This document shows, in pieces, positions 1-6,354 of a stretch of 13,815 nucleotides of DNA. Origin of the DNA: an uncultured Clostridia bacterium (GTDB lineage Bacteria > Bacillota > Clostridia > Christensenellales > Aristaeellaceae); NCBI GenBank assembly GCA_946615495.1, contig CAMOHY010000031.1, positions 1 through 13,815 on the forward strand, read 5' to 3'. The notes under the pieces are model-generated. The model was not told the origin of the DNA, ran no database searches, and saw only the letters and a program-made list of their open reading frames with translations. Within the stretch, counting starts at the first letter, position 1; every line of letters starts with the position of its first letter. Position numbers and translations under genes: made by a program.

Positions 1-7
1 TCATCCA

Positions 8-289
8 TTAGTACTGACGATTCTTGGCGAAGCATTCACGGCAGTACACGGGCCGGTCGCCACGGGGCTGGAAGGGCACCTGAGTGGTGGCGCCGCAGCC
101 ATCGCAAATCACTTCGTACATCTGGCGCTCGGTGCGGTTGCCACCGTTCTGACGGCGGGCAGCGCGGCAAGCGGGGCAGCGGCCAGGCTCATTCTGGAAG
201 CCCTTTTCGGCGTAGAAAGCCTGTTCGGAAGCGGTGAACACGAATTCGTTGCCGCATTCACGGCAGGTGAGGGTCTTGTCCTGATACAT
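8..289 (-). CDS. Tandem CxxC zinc-ribbon protein (zf_Tbcl-like)
   Basis: The encoded protein has 93 residues and two four-cysteine clusters: C9/C12 with C38/C41, and C62/C65 with C83/C86. Each has the CxxC...CxxC spacing of a zinc ribbon. The N-terminal half, with TCRECGNEFVFT, then FYAEKGF and RCPACR, matches the small 'probable zinc-ribbon' family common in Clostridia. Its molecular function is unknown; nucleic-acid or protein binding is inference. I chose the ATG at 289 because AGGAGGT lies seven bases upstream. A longer frame opens at 412, but its ATG has no ribosome binding site and its 41 extra residues look unlike the family. It is transcribed divergently from the DUF2975 operon, from an extended -10 promoter that would give a leader of about 135 bases. 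No signal peptide or membrane segment is seen, so it should be cytoplasmic. Confidence 0.85.
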   Translation of the reverse strand: MYQDKTLTCRECGNEFVFTASEQAFYAEKGFQNEPGRCPACRAARRQNGGNRTERQMYEVICDGCGATTQVPFQPRGDRPVYCRECFAKNRQY

Positions 290-296
290 GGTATGT

Positions 297-303
297 ACCT
301 CCT
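297..303 (-). promoter_or_regulatory. Ribosome binding site of the zinc-ribbon gene
   Basis: On the minus strand this reads AGGAGGT, a near-perfect anti-16S match, seven bases before the ATG at 289. It decides the start against the in-frame but unsupported ATG at 412. Confidence 0.85.
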
Positions 304-432
304 GATTTTTTCGCCAAACCGCGTGATACGTTCCGGTTGTTTCCGCGGGCTCTACGCATCCGTCCACTGACGATGAATCAAACCGGGAGGAACACCTGAA
401 ATTCAAATCCATTGGCTTGGTCTACGGGAGGT

Positions 433-441
433 ATTATATCA
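433..441 (-). promoter_or_regulatory. Extended -10 promoter for the zinc-ribbon gene
   Basis: On the minus strand this reads TGATATAAT, a perfect TATAAT with the TGn extension. No good -35 hexamer lies 16-18 bases upstream, as is usual for extended -10 promoters. The predicted start near 426 gives a leader of about 135 bases. The leader contains a 5-bp stem (319-323 with 344-348) but I recognise no riboswitch class in it. Confidence 0.6.
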
Positions 442-648
442 CAGGATTTTCCGGTTGTATAGCGGTTTTTCAAAATATTTTTAAAATTTTTCCTGGATTT
501 GGATGTTTTTTCCGGCCAGATGTGAAAAACAGTGAAAAAATACAATAAAAATACACTGTCTTGTTTCTGTTTATTCCCTTTTATTCTTCTTTTCCGCTAT
601 AGTCCCGTCGCGTTTCGCTTTGCTTTTGTCGAAACATAATTCGATAAT

Positions 649-671
649 AATTTATTGTTTTTCAATAAATT
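649..671. promoter_or_regulatory. Candidate operator: 9-bp perfect inverted repeat
   Basis: AATTTATTG (649-657) and CAATAAATT (663-671) are perfect inverted copies separated by five T residues. The dyad ends four bases before the -35 box of the DUF2975 operon, which encodes an HTH regulator. A binding site for that regulator is plausible inference; an UP-element-like A+T tract is the alternative. Confidence 0.4.
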
Positions 672-675
672 TATA

Positions 676-704
676 TTGACAAATGATTTGTTCTATGATA
701 TGAT
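676..704 (+). promoter_or_regulatory. Sigma-A promoter of the DUF2975-HTH-DUF4173 operon
   Basis: TTGACA at 676-681, a 17-base spacer, then TATGAT at 699-704. The -35 is perfect and the -10 differs at one base. The predicted start near 711 leaves a leader of about 20 bases containing the ribosome binding site AAGGAGG (713-719). Confidence 0.85.
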
Positions 705-730
705 TCCGGCGTAAGGAGGCGAAAAAGGAA

Positions 731-1210
731 ATGGAGCATAAGAAAATAAGCTATCTGCTGATCGGCGCTGGCGTGTTGGCCGCGCTGGGCGGGGGCTTTC
801 TCTTTTTTATCGACGCGCCCATGGCTGCGCTGCGGTATCGGAGCGCGCTGCCGGAGCTGAGCTATTTGATGATTCCGGGCTTGGTATTCCTCTGGTTCAT
901 CGGCATTCTTTATGGAACTGCCATGATAAATTATTTCCTTATATGCGTTCGCATTGGAAAAAACCGCTCCTTCAGCCGGGAAAACGCTTCCGGCCTTTCC
1001 CGCATTGCCGCGCTGCTGCTGGGCGCGGGGCTAATATGGCTGCTGGGCATCCCCTTCGGGCTGCTTTTGCGCCTGCGTTTGGGCGTTTGGAGCCTGGCTT
1101 TCCTTCTGGCCGCGGCGGCCAGCGCCGCCATGGGCGCCCTGGCCTGGGGGCTGGCAAAGCTGCTCAGGCGCGCGGTGGAAATGAAGGAAGAAAACGATTT
1201 GACCGTGTAA
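731..1210 (+). CDS. DUF2975 four-helix membrane protein
   Basis: A 159-residue integral membrane protein of the DUF2975 family (the Bacillus YoaS type, from memory). Four hydrophobic segments lie at about 7-27, 45-74, 91-113 and 118-143. The family's loop motif FSRENA (81-86) follows the second helix, and the C-terminus carries the typical AVEMKEENDLTV tail. Function is unknown. In this family a small YozG-like HTH gene usually follows, and one does here 14 bases downstream with its own ribosome binding site. The membrane protein may sense a signal or restrain the regulator; that is inference. The start is the ATG at 731, eleven bases after GGAGG and about 20 bases after the predicted transcription start. 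It is the first gene of a three-gene operon. Confidence 0.85.
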   Translation: MEHKKISYLLIGAGVLAALGGGFLFFIDAPMAALRYRSALPELSYLMIPGLVFLWFIGILYGTAMINYFLICVRIGKNRSFSRENASGLSRIAALLLGAGLIWLLGIPFGLLLRLRLGVWSLAFLLAAAASAAMGALAWGLAKLLRRAVEMKEENDLTV

Positions 1211-1224
1211 AGGAGGGCGAAAGC

Positions 1225-1446
1225 ATGATCCGTGTCGATTTGGACGTGATGCTGGCCCGCCGCAAAATGAGCATGACGGAATTGAGCCAGCAAGTGGGCA
1301 TTACCATGGCCAACCTTTCCATTTTGAAAAACGGAAAGGCAAAGGCGGTACGCTTTTCCACGCTGAATGAAATCTGCCGCGCGCTGCGCTGCCAGCCGGG
1401 CGATATTCTGATTTATGAGGAAGGAGAGCAGGACGATGGAGAATAA
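1225..1446 (+). CDS. YozG-like HTH transcriptional regulator
   Basis: A 73-residue protein consisting almost entirely of one Cro/CI-type helix-turn-helix (HTH_26 / YozG group). The helix pair spans about 16-36 (MTELSQQVGIT and then NLSILKNGKAKA), followed by the family signature RFSTLNEICRAL and CQPGDIL. It should bind DNA in the cytoplasm, probably as a dimer. The start ATG at 1225 follows AGGAGGG by 8 bases; a longer in-frame opening at 943 lies inside the DUF2975 gene and is an artefact. It overlaps the next gene by 11 bases (1436-1446), implying translational coupling. The dyad at 649-671 upstream of the operon promoter is a candidate target for autoregulation. Family assignment is firm; the target and signal are not known. 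Confidence 0.88.
   Translation: MIRVDLDVMLARRKMSMTELSQQVGITMANLSILKNGKAKAVRFSTLNEICRALRCQPGDILIYEEGEQDDGE
1421..1426 (+). promoter_or_regulatory. Ribosome binding site deciding the DUF4173 start
   Basis: AAGGAG inside the 3' end of the HTH gene lies nine bases before the ATG at 1436. The earlier in-frame ATG at 1415 has no purine-rich site before it, so 1436 is preferred. Confidence 0.75.
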
Positions 1447-2938
1447 TTGCGCAAAACAAACCGAAGTTCAAGATGAAATATGGAATTTTAACGTGGCAGA
1501 CCGTTCGCCCGCTGTATGGAAAAAACGGGAACGAATTTTGCTTATGGCGGCTCTGGCGGTCGCCGGGTGTTATTTTTTTACTCATTTTCCGGGCATTTTG
1601 CAAAAAGGAGGTCATTTTCCCGGCATTGGGTTTACCCTGAGCCAATGGGCGTTGGCCGGATGCGTGCTGGGCGTTCAAAGGAAACAGCTGCGAATTAAGG
1701 GAAACTATGGCGGATTATTCCTCCTTGCCGTTTCTCTTTCCCTGGGCGCGTGCTTCGCCCGCTTTGCCAACGACAGCCTGCGGGCCATGAACCTAACCGT
1801 GGCCTGGTTCTCAACCGGCATGGCGCTTTGCTCCCTGACAGGGGTCCAGATGCTTCCGGCGCTGTCCGGGAAAGGCATGCGGCTTTTTCTGTCCCGCGCC
1901 TTCTCTTCTTTTTTCGTTCATTGGCCCATGCCCCTCCGGGCGCTTGCGCAATGCAGAAGAAAGGGCGAAAGCGAAAAGCTGCGCGGCCTTGGCGTCGGGC
2001 TAATCCTTGGGCTCCCCGCGTCCATCCTTGCCCTGGCCCTTTTTTCCAGCGCGGATAGGGTCTTTAGCGATTTGGTCAAGAACAGCTTTCAATCGCTGGA
2101 CCGTTTGGACGGCTTGTTCCTAATCCAGCTTTTCGGTGCGGCGATTGGCGCGCTGGGCTTGTTTTCCTGTATGTATTCCGCGTGCGAAGGAGCGTATTTG
2201 GAAAAAGAAGATAGAAAACGGTCCGTTCCTTCGGCCACCGCCACGGTCATCCTGAGCATGCTGTGCGCCGTCTACGCGCTGTTTGCCTACATCCAGTTCC
2301 GGTATCTCTTTTTTGGAGATGCGCATTCCGTGAATTACGCGGAATACGCGCGCAGCGGCTTTTTTCAATTGGTGGCCCTGGCCGTGCTGACGGTGTTCCT
2401 TATCATGTTTTTTCTTTCTTTGGAAAGCCCCGGAAAAGCGGTCCGGTCTCTGTGCGCGCTGCTGGCGGCGCTGACCCTGATCGTGGATTTTTCCGCTTTT
2501 TTCCGCATGAAGCTCTATATCGGCGCTTACGGCCTGAGCATCCTGCGGCTTGTCACGCTATGGGGAATGGGCATGATTTTCTGCGCGCTGCTGGCCTGCG
2601 CCTTCAAGTGCGTCCTCCCTCAAACGCGCATCTGCCCCACGCTAACGGCTATCGCCCTGTGCACCTGGCTGGGCCTGAATTGGATGAACCCGGATAGGCT
2701 TGTTGCGCGATATCAGGTAAACGCTTACAACAAAGGCGTGCTCACCTCCTTGGATGTGGAATACCTTGCTTCCCTTTCTCCCGACGTGCTGCCCGCGCTC
2801 AAAGGCATTCAGGACCCCATCCTGCGGGAGAAGGCCGCCGCCCGGACGGAAAAAACGCTGAAGGAAGCCTATCCCGGCTTTTACGATTGGAGCCTGAGCT
2901 GGCTTGCCGTTCAAAGCGCGGAGACAGGGGAACAGTAG
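1436..2938 (+). CDS. DUF4173 (DUF4153-type) polytopic membrane protein
   Basis: A 500-residue membrane protein with about ten or more hydrophobic segments between roughly 33 and 415. It has family hallmarks of DUF4173: IQFRYLF (286-292), YAEYARSGFFQL (301-312), YGLSILR (365-371), NPD (418-420) and the LDVEYLASLSPD stretch (439-450). The last 80 residues (NPDRLVARYQVNAY onward) form a probable extramembrane domain. No catalytic motif or known activity is recognised. The start at 1436 has AAGGAG nine bases upstream and overlaps the HTH gene by 11 bases. It ends an operon with DUF2975 and the HTH regulator and is followed by a terminator at 2987-3022. A role as a signal-responsive envelope protein controlled by the HTH protein is inference from context only. 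Confidence 0.85.
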   Translation: MENNCAKQTEVQDEIWNFNVADRSPAVWKKRERILLMAALAVAGCYFFTHFPGILQKGGHFPGIGFTLSQWALAGCVLGVQRKQLRIKGNYGGLFLLAVSLSLGACFARFANDSLRAMNLTVAWFSTGMALCSLTGVQMLPALSGKGMRLFLSRAFSSFFVHWPMPLRALAQCRRKGESEKLRGLGVGLILGLPASILALALFSSADRVFSDLVKNSFQSLDRLDGLFLIQLFGAAIGALGLFSCMYSACEGAYLEKEDRKRSVPSATATVILSMLCAVYALFAYIQFRYLFFGDAHSVNYAEYARSGFFQLVALAVLTVFLIMFFLSLESPGKAVRSLCALLAALTLIVDFSAFFRMKLYIGAYGLSILRLVTLWGMGMIFCALLACAFKCVLPQTRICPTLTAIALCTWLGLNWMNPDRLVARYQVNAYNKGVLTSLDVEYLASLSPDVLPALKGIQDPILREKAAARTEKTLKEAYPGFYDWSLSWLAVQSAETGEQ

Positions 2939-2986
2939 GAAAATTCTTCTAAAAACAATAGAAGTACACCTGAAAAACAAGGAAAG

Positions 2987-3022
2987 AACAGCGTCTCTCT
3001 TGCGGGAGAGGGGCTGTTTTTT
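2987..3022 (+). terminator. Rho-independent terminator after the DUF4173 gene
   Basis: AACAGC (2987-2992) pairs with GCTGTT (3013-3018) and CTCTC (2995-2999) with GAGAG (3006-3010), with a small interior mismatch and a six-base loop. The right arm runs into six T residues (3017-3022). A small 6-bp hairpin (2946-2951 with 2959-2964) lies just upstream. Confidence 0.85.
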
Positions 3023-3029
3023 GTATAAT
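3000..3029 (+). promoter_or_regulatory. Probable gdhA promoter overlapping the terminator
   Basis: A perfect TATAAT lies at 3024-3029, directly behind the terminator T-run. The only -35 candidate at proper spacing is TTGCGG (3000-3005, 18-base spacer), inside the terminator loop and right arm. The -10 is convincing and the -35 is weak. The predicted start near 3036 gives a leader of about 38 bases. Confidence 0.6.
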
Positions 3030-3073
3030 AGGCAGCGTAAATTTTACCATTCTGTGCAAGGAGGCATTGGATT

Positions 3074-4411
3074 ATGAACGCATACGTAGCAAGAGTTTAC
3101 GCTGATTTGGAAGCCCGCAACGGCCATGAAAAGGAATTCCTGCAGGCTGTAAAGGAAGTGCTGGAAGCTCTTTCTCCCGTTTTTGACAAGCATCCTGAAT
3201 ATGAAAACAAGGGGCTGCTGGAACGCTTTGTGGAGCCGGACCGGGCCATCATTTTCCGCGTGCCGTGGATTGACGACCAGGGCAAGGTGCAGGTAAACCG
3301 CGGCTACCGCGTGCAGTACAACAACGCCATCGGCCCCTACAAGGGCGGCCTTCGCCTGCATCCCAGCGTGAACCTTTCCGTTATTAAGTTTCTGGGCTTT
3401 GAACAGGTGCTGAAAAACAGCCTGACCAGCCTGCCCATCGGCGGCGGCAAGGGCGGCAGCGATTTTGACCCCAAGGGCAAGAGCGACAATGAAGTGATGC
3501 GCTTCTGCCAAAGCTTCATGACCGAGCTGTTCAAGTATATCGGCGCGGATACGGACGTGCCCGCCGGCGATATCGGCGTGGGCGCCCGCGAAATCGGCTT
3601 CCTGTATGGCCAGTACAAGCGCATTACCGGGCTGTATGAAGGCGTGCTCACCGGCAAGGGCCTTTCCTACGGCGGTTCTCTGGCCCGGAAGGAAGCCACT
3701 GGCTTTGGCCTGTGCTATTTGACCAACGCCATGCTGAAAAAGCACGGCATCGAAATTCCCGGCAAGCGGGTGGTCGTGTCCGGCAGCGGCAATGTGGCCA
3801 TTTACGCGGCCCAGAAGATCACCGAATTGGGCGGCAAAGTGGTCGCCATGAGCGACAGCAACGGCTACGTGGTTGATGAAAACGGCATCAAGCTGGACGT
3901 GGTCAAGCAGATTAAGGAAGTGGAACGCGGCCGCATCAAGGAATACGCCGCCCGCGTGCCCGGCAGCGTGTATACGGAAGGCTTCCGCGGCATTTGGACC
4001 GTGAAGTGCGATATCGCCCTGCCCTGCGCCACCCAGAATGAATTGAATGAAGAAAGCGCTCAGGCGCTTATCAAGAACGGCGTCATCGCCGTGGCCGAAG
4101 GCGCCAACATGCCCACCACCTATGAAGCCACCCTGGCCCTGCAGAAGGCGGGCGTGCTCTTTGCCCCCGGCAAGGCCGCCAACGCCGGCGGCGTGGCCAC
4201 CTCCGCCCTGGAAATGAGCCAGAACAGCCAGCGCCTTTCCTGGACCTTTGATGAAGTGGACGCAAAGCTCAAGGGCATCATGGAAAACATTTTCGCCGCC
4301 ATTGACTCCGCCGCCGAAGCGTACGACGCCAAGGACAATTACGTGGTAGGCGCCAACATTGCGGGCTTCCTCAAGGTGGCCGACGCCATGCTGGCCCACG
4401 GCTGCGTGTGA
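3074..4411 (+). CDS. gdhA: Glutamate dehydrogenase, probably NADP-specific
   Basis: This enzyme interconverts 2-oxoglutarate plus ammonia and L-glutamate in the cytoplasm and belongs to the roughly 450-residue hexameric family; the length of 445 is full. Visible active-site features are K90 in GPYKGGLR, K114 in VLKNSLT, catalytic K126 in PIGGGKGGSDFDPKGKSD and D166 in PAGDIGVG. They sit one position off the Clostridium symbiosum numbering as I recall it. The Rossmann dinucleotide site is GSGNVA (237-242), followed by the acidic-polar AMSDSNG (258-264), resembling NADP-dependent enzymes such as that of E. coli rather than the NAD-type; cofactor choice is therefore inferred. The start ATG follows AAGGAGG by nine bases. 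It is monocistronic by appearance, between two terminators, with its own promoter. Codons are strongly biased to GGC/GCC, as for a highly expressed gene. Confidence 0.96.
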   Translation: MNAYVARVYADLEARNGHEKEFLQAVKEVLEALSPVFDKHPEYENKGLLERFVEPDRAIIFRVPWIDDQGKVQVNRGYRVQYNNAIGPYKGGLRLHPSVNLSVIKFLGFEQVLKNSLTSLPIGGGKGGSDFDPKGKSDNEVMRFCQSFMTELFKYIGADTDVPAGDIGVGAREIGFLYGQYKRITGLYEGVLTGKGLSYGGSLARKEATGFGLCYLTNAMLKKHGIEIPGKRVVVSGSGNVAIYAAQKITELGGKVVAMSDSNGYVVDENGIKLDVVKQIKEVERGRIKEYAARVPGSVYTEGFRGIWTVKCDIALPCATQNELNEESAQALIKNGVIAVAEGANMPTTYEATLALQKAGVLFAPGKAANAGGVATSALEMSQNSQRLSWTFDEVDAKLKGIMENIFAAIDSAAEAYDAKDNYVVGANIAGFLKVADAMLAHGCV

Positions 4412-4452
4412 GCCTACATGCTTTGAGCCTGCATAAAAACGACTTGGTTTAA

Positions 4453-4495
4453 GGCCGCCTTTCCCCCGCTTCCGGGCCGGACAGGCGGCCCTTTT
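4453..4495 (+). terminator. Rho-independent terminator after gdhA
   Basis: GGCCGCCT (4453-4460) pairs perfectly with AGGCGGCC (4483-4490). The intervening 22 bases contain a nested CCCG-CTTC-CGGG hairpin (4465-4476). Only a short CTTTT follows, so the T-run is weak and some read-through into the MazG-like gene is possible. Confidence 0.7.
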
Positions 4496-4508
4496 CAAAT
4501 TCAACTTG

Positions 4509-4513
4509 GGAGG
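4509..4513 (+). promoter_or_regulatory. Ribosome binding site deciding the MazG-like start
   Basis: GGAGG abuts the ATG at 4514, which is too close for use, but lies nine bases before the in-frame ATG at 4523. The later ATG is therefore the likely start. Confidence 0.7.
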
Positions 4514-4522
4514 ATGCGCCCT

Positions 4523-4879
4523 ATGGACTTAAGCATTCGGGAACTCATGGATATTCAAAAGAAATTACAGGAAAAATACCGGGGCATTTGGGAAGGCGAC
4601 AGCCCGGAAACGGCCAAGAACCATCTGCTCTACGCCGTGGAGGAAATTGGCGAGGTGTCCGCCATTTTAAAAAAGCGCACGGCCCAGGCGGTGGTGGAGG
4701 ATGAAAACGTGCGCGCCCATTTTTGCGAAGAAATGGCCGATGTGTTCATGTACCTGACCGACGTGCTGCTTTGCTGCCGGATCCAGCCGGAAGAATTTGA
4801 GCGGGCTTACCGCGCCAAGGCCCAGCGCAACCTGCAAAGGGATTTTTCCAGGGAGCACAGTGATTATTTGAAGGAGTAA
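4523..4879 (+). CDS. MazG-like nucleotide pyrophosphohydrolase
   Basis: A 118-residue, all-alpha NTP pyrophosphatase-type protein. The metal-binding pattern EExxE occurs at E40-E41-x-x-E44 (AVEEIGEV) and the partner ExxD at E70-x-x-D73 (EEMADVFMYL), as in MazG and dCTP pyrophosphatase relatives. Such enzymes hydrolyse (d)NTPs to monophosphate and pyrophosphate in the cytoplasm, often for nucleotide-pool cleaning; the exact substrate cannot be read here. It is a single-domain form, shorter than the two-domain E. coli MazG. The start at 4523 is chosen over the ATG nine bases earlier on ribosome-binding-site spacing. No convincing promoter lies in the 32 bases between the gdhA terminator and the gene, so expression may depend on read-through. 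Confidence 0.85.
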   Translation: MDLSIRELMDIQKKLQEKYRGIWEGDSPETAKNHLLYAVEEIGEVSAILKKRTAQAVVEDENVRAHFCEEMADVFMYLTDVLLCCRIQPEEFERAYRAKAQRNLQRDFSREHSDYLKE

Positions 4880-4944
4880 GGCTGCATAGCGGCCCGGCAA
4901 GCCTGAAAAATTAAGAAAATTGTGTAAAAATCCTTCTTTTTCAC

Positions 4945-4973
4945 TTGCGTTTCCAGCATTTGCGGGGTACAAT
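4945..4973 (+). promoter_or_regulatory. Promoter of tilS
   Basis: TTGCGT (4945-4950), a 17-base spacer, then TACAAT (4968-4973). The predicted transcription start, six to eight bases after the -10, falls at 4979-4981, directly at the tilS start codon (4982). Confidence 0.65.
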
Positions 4974-4981
4974 AATGCAGT

Positions 4982-6313
4982 ATGGACGATTGGCTTTTTC
5001 TGTTGGAAACCCTTCGCGCGTCCTGGCGCAAGGTGGGGTGTCCCGCCCGGCTGACGGCGGCCGTGTCCGGCGGCGCGGATTCCGTGGCGCTGCTGCGCGG
5101 CCTGCGTGCGCTGGCTCAGGAGGAAGGCTTTTTTCTTTCCGTAGCGCATGTGGACCATGGGCTGCGGGAAAGCGCCAAGGAGGACGCGCTCTTCGTAGCC
5201 GCCCTGTGCCAGGAATTGGATGTTCCCTGCCGGGTGTACCGGGTGCAAGTGCAGGGCACAGGCGAAAACGCCGCGCGGGAAGCCCGCTATGAAGCGCTGG
5301 GGCAGGCTTGCGCCCACTTTTCCGCGCCTGTATTGGCCCTGGCCCATCACCGGCAGGATCAGGCCGAAACGGTGCTGCTCCATTTGCTGCGGGGCAGCGG
5401 CAGCGGCGGCTTGGCCGCCATGGCGGAATGCTCCCAGGTCTCCATCGGTCCTGCCCCGGTGACGCTTTGGCGCCCCATGCTGGCGCTTTCGCCGGACGGC
5501 ATCCGGCGCGCGCTCTTAAGCCGCGGCTTTTCCTGGCGGGAGGACGAAACCAACCTGGGGGACGATTACCTGCGCAACTACATCCGGCATCAGGTGCTGC
5601 CCGTCATCCAGGCGCGGCTGCCCCACGCTCAGGAGGCCCTGGGCAGAGCGGCTTCCACCCTTTCTGCGGAACACGATTATTTTTCTCAGGAAGCCCGGCG
5701 TTTTTTGGAAAAACGGGAAAACGCCTGCCTTGAGGACCCGGTTCGTTGGCTCCGGCGCGAGCCGCTTTTCAAGCTGCATCCCGCCCTGAAGCGTTATGTG
5801 CTTCGCGCCGCGTGTCCCGTTGGGCTGGACTATAAAACCACCGAGGGGCTTATGGCGCTGTCTGCCGGCCAGAAAATGAACCTGCCGGAAGGCTGGACGG
5901 CCCGCTGTACGGCGGAGTATGTACACTTTGTGCCGCCGGAGGGCGGAAAGAATTTTCCTTTCCCGCGCTTAACGCCTCTTCGCTCTGCGCCCTTTCAGGG
6001 GGACACCGGCGACGGCAAGCGGACCCAGGCCATGGGAAAAAGCGTGTTGGCGGGCTGCGTGCTGCGCTTTGGCCAGCCGGGAGACAGGATATGGCCCCTG
6101 GGCGCCAGCGGAACCAAATCCATGCAGGATTATTGGGTAGATAAAAAAATCCCCCAGCCCTTCCGGCGCTATATGCCCTTGCTGTGCATGGGCAATCGGG
6201 TCGTGTGGGCCATCGGCGTGGGCGCAGGGGAAGAAGCCAGAATAGATGGAATTAGCGACGCCGTTTTTCTGCGTTATGACGGCTTCCTGCCGCTGTATCT
6301 GCCTGAGCGATAA
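4982..6313 (+). CDS. tilS: tRNA(Ile)-lysidine synthetase
   Basis: TilS uses ATP to attach lysine to C34 of tRNA-Ile2 (CAU anticodon), switching it from methionine to isoleucine decoding; it is essential in most bacteria. The 443-residue protein has the N-type ATP pyrophosphatase PP-loop SGGADS (29-34), HVDHGLR (56-62), the AHHRQDQAETVLLHLLRG motif (121-138) and RNYIRHQVLP (198-207). It also has the C-terminal TilS domain at about 360-420, with FGQPGDRIWPLG and GTKSMQDYWVDKKIP. An in-frame TAA at 4973-4975 blocks any longer start. No Shine-Dalgarno sequence precedes the ATG, and the promoter -10 is only eight bases away, so the mRNA may be leaderless. hpt follows after 41 bases and ftsH after that, the gene order known from Bacillus subtilis. 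Confidence 0.95.
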   Translation: MDDWLFLLETLRASWRKVGCPARLTAAVSGGADSVALLRGLRALAQEEGFFLSVAHVDHGLRESAKEDALFVAALCQELDVPCRVYRVQVQGTGENAAREARYEALGQACAHFSAPVLALAHHRQDQAETVLLHLLRGSGSGGLAAMAECSQVSIGPAPVTLWRPMLALSPDGIRRALLSRGFSWREDETNLGDDYLRNYIRHQVLPVIQARLPHAQEALGRAASTLSAEHDYFSQEARRFLEKRENACLEDPVRWLRREPLFKLHPALKRYVLRAACPVGLDYKTTEGLMALSAGQKMNLPEGWTARCTAEYVHFVPPEGGKNFPFPRLTPLRSAPFQGDTGDGKRTQAMGKSVLAGCVLRFGQPGDRIWPLGASGTKSMQDYWVDKKIPQPFRRYMPLLCMGNRVVWAIGVGAGEEARIDGISDAVFLRYDGFLPLYLPER

Positions 6314-6354
6314 AAACGATACACACGAAAAAATAGATTAAAGGAGAAGCATTC

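Larger units (their letters stand above)
290..730. other. Divergent intergenic region, A+T-rich
   Basis: No gene is seen in these 441 bases. It holds the minus-strand leader and promoter (about 290-441), then an A+T-rich stretch (about 442-700), then the plus-strand promoter at 676-704. Three inverted repeats are visible: ACAGTG at 529-534 with CACTGT at 554-559; TCGAA at 629-633 with TTCGA at 640-644; and the perfect 9-bp arms at 649-657 and 663-671. None is followed by a typical terminator T-run on either strand, so operator or upstream-activating roles are more likely than termination. No RNA gene is recognised. Confidence 0.6.

Noticed and set aside
290..412. N-terminal extension of 41 codons on the zinc-ribbon gene
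   Set aside because: The ATG at 412 lacks a ribosome binding site and the extension resembles no family sequence, whereas the ATG at 289 has AGGAGGT at ideal spacing.
529..559. ACAGTG...CACTGT inverted repeat as a terminator
   Set aside because: The arms are only 6 bp with a 19-base A-rich loop and no convincing T-run adjoining the stem, so it is kept only as an intergenic repeat.
3044..4504. 486-codon open frame antisense to gdhA
   Set aside because: The opposite strand encodes an intact gdhA with all active-site residues. The antisense product is low-complexity, rich in H, A and G, has no recognisable family, and arises from GGC/GCC-biased codons lacking stops on the reverse strand.
4523..4879. 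Toxin-antitoxin association suggested by the MazG name
   Set aside because: No mazE or mazF gene is adjacent; the single-domain pyrophosphohydrolase stands alone between gdhA and tilS.
4879..4904. AGGCT...AGCCT repeat after the MazG-like gene as a terminator
   Set aside because: A 5-bp stem with a 16-base loop and no T-run is too weak to call.
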